This document shows positions 63,440-64,000 of a stretch of 64,000 nt of DNA, in pieces. A program made the translations under genes and the position numbers. The stretch lies in the NCBI GenBank assembly GCA_030653385.1, contig JAURZM010000033.1:62001-126000 (forward strand), written 5' to 3'. Numbering within the stretch: the stretch's first letter is position 1; every line of letters begins with the position of its first letter. The notes under the pieces were generated by a model. That model did not search any database. It saw nothing but the letters and a program-made list of their open reading frames with translations, and was not told the DNA's origin. This stretch comes from Rubrivivax sp. Lineage in GTDB: Bacteria; Pseudomonadota; Gammaproteobacteria; Burkholderiales; Burkholderiaceae_C.

Positions 63440-64000
63440 TCAGGCCACGCTCAGGAAAGCCAGTGCCGCGTTGATGACATAGGCTGCGACCAGACCCACA
63501 CTGACCCAGCTGACCACACGCAGCACACGCCCTTGCGGCCGCATCACCAGGCCGATGATGACCAGGCCGGTCATCACCATCGCCGTCACCGCCGTGCTGG
63601 CGTGCACCGGCGCAACAGCGGCCAGCAAGGGGCCGGGTGTGTAGAACAGGTCGTCGACGGCCAGCACCAGCACGTTGAACAGGTTGCTGCCCAGCAGGTT
63701 GCCGATGGCCATGTCCAGCGCGCCCAGCCGCAGGGCGCCCAGGGTCACGGCCATCTCGGGCAAGGTCGTGATGACCGCCATGAACACGGTGCCGACAAAA
63801 CTGCGCGACAGGCCCAGGGTCTGCGCCAACGCGTCGCCCACCTGCGGCAACCAGGTGCCGGCGGCCAGCACCACCAGCCCGGCCAGCGCAAAACGTCGCC
63901 ACTCGCGTTGGGTGTCGATGCCCTCTGCCGGCGGCGCAGCGCCGGGCCCGGCCGATGCAGCCGCAGCCATGACCCGCATCGCACGCTGTTCGTGGGCATG
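63440..64000 (-). CDS. Sodium/calcium exchanger family protein, C-terminal part
   Basis: The frame is open to the right edge, reading HAHEQRA before the ATG at 63979, so the gene probably continues beyond the window. The visible part is one membrane repeat of a CaCA-type exchanger: VGTVFMAVITTLPEMAVTLGALRLG (alpha-repeat with the conserved Glu), AIGNLLGSNLFNVLVLAVDDL and three more helices. The loop before it is hydrophilic, as between the two halves of such exchangers. It imports or exports Ca2+ against Na+ or H+. Upstream of the Kef-type gene in the same operon. Confidence 0.8.
   Translation of the reverse strand, partial: HAHEQRAMRVMAAAASAGPGAAPPAEGIDTQREWRRFALAGLVVLAAGTWLPQVGDALAQTLGLSRSFVGTVFMAVITTLPEMAVTLGALRLGALDMAIGNLLGSNLFNVLVLAVDDLFYTPGPLLAAVAPVHASTAVTAMVMTGLVIIGLVMRPQGRVLRVVSWVSVGLVAAYVINAALAFLSVA

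Overview
This window is chromosomal DNA from a beta-proteobacterium, almost certainly of the order Burkholderiales. The evidence is very high GC coding throughout, a pilD-coaE-zapD-yacG string, a groESL operon carrying both a sigma32-type promoter and a CIRCE operator, a System II cytochrome c maturation pair beside cytochrome c4 and EngB, two PEP-CTERM proteins, a double-length UvrA, and many TctC, TRAP and Liv-type solute-binding proteins. A genus cannot be named from this alone. I see no tRNA, rRNA, insertion sequence, integrase, CRISPR array or prophage.

Layout. 1-3067: end of the prepilin peptidase gene, then coaE, zapD (probable TTG start), yacG and nagA. 3069-5516 (minus): a three-gene exported set of metal-dependent-type amidohydrolase, small His/Met-rich protein and MauG-like di-haem peroxidase. 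5625-7572: two half-size YeeE/YedE transporters and a persulfide dioxygenase-rhodanese fusion, a sulfide or persulfide handling unit. 7623-9989: groES-groEL with promoter, operator, a hairpin-rich spacer and terminator. 10027-13244: a DUF1631 protein, an alpha/beta hydrolase and engB. 13364-19242: cytochrome c4, ResB, CcsB/CcsA, then MsrP and MsrQ. 19351-24771: two PEP-CTERM proteins flanking a DctPQM TRAP transporter and a small helical protein. 24844-30513: the UvrA tandem fusion.

30682-39240: a lone solute-binding protein, then on the minus strand a complete Liv-type ABC importer with a translationally coupled alpha/beta hydrolase. A near-consensus sigma54 promoter precedes it, and the adjacent gene encodes a sigma54 activator (PAS, AAA+, Fis). 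39350-44139: a malonate utilisation locus with a GntR/FadR regulator and its palindromic operator, malonyl-CoA decarboxylase, a TctC-type binding protein and malonyl-CoA synthetase. 44169-49228: a Cys-rich mini protein, an NAD-dependent epimerase, a small exported peptide, a GT81-HAD fusion that probably makes glucosylglycerate or a relative, and an SSS symporter. 49269-57773: a quinate/shikimate-type catabolic cluster with a Gfo/Idh oxidoreductase, a dehydroshikimate dehydratase-HPPD fusion, an AroE-like dehydrogenase, a TRAP transporter, AroQ and a divergent IclR regulator with three alternating half-sites. 57904-64000 (minus): a TIR-membrane-WD40 protein, a tandem Usp protein, a Kef-type antiporter and a partial Na+/Ca2+ exchanger.

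The most novel-looking signals are three. First is the 953-residue TIR-TM-coiled-coil-WD40 protein. Second is the GT81-HAD fusion next to a sodium symporter. Third is an intercistronic RNA hairpin pattern: in four importer operons a strong hairpin lies just 3' of the solute-binding-protein gene. In two of them (36316-36398 and 42503-42584) it is the same repeat, and one stem differs in sequence but keeps its pairing.
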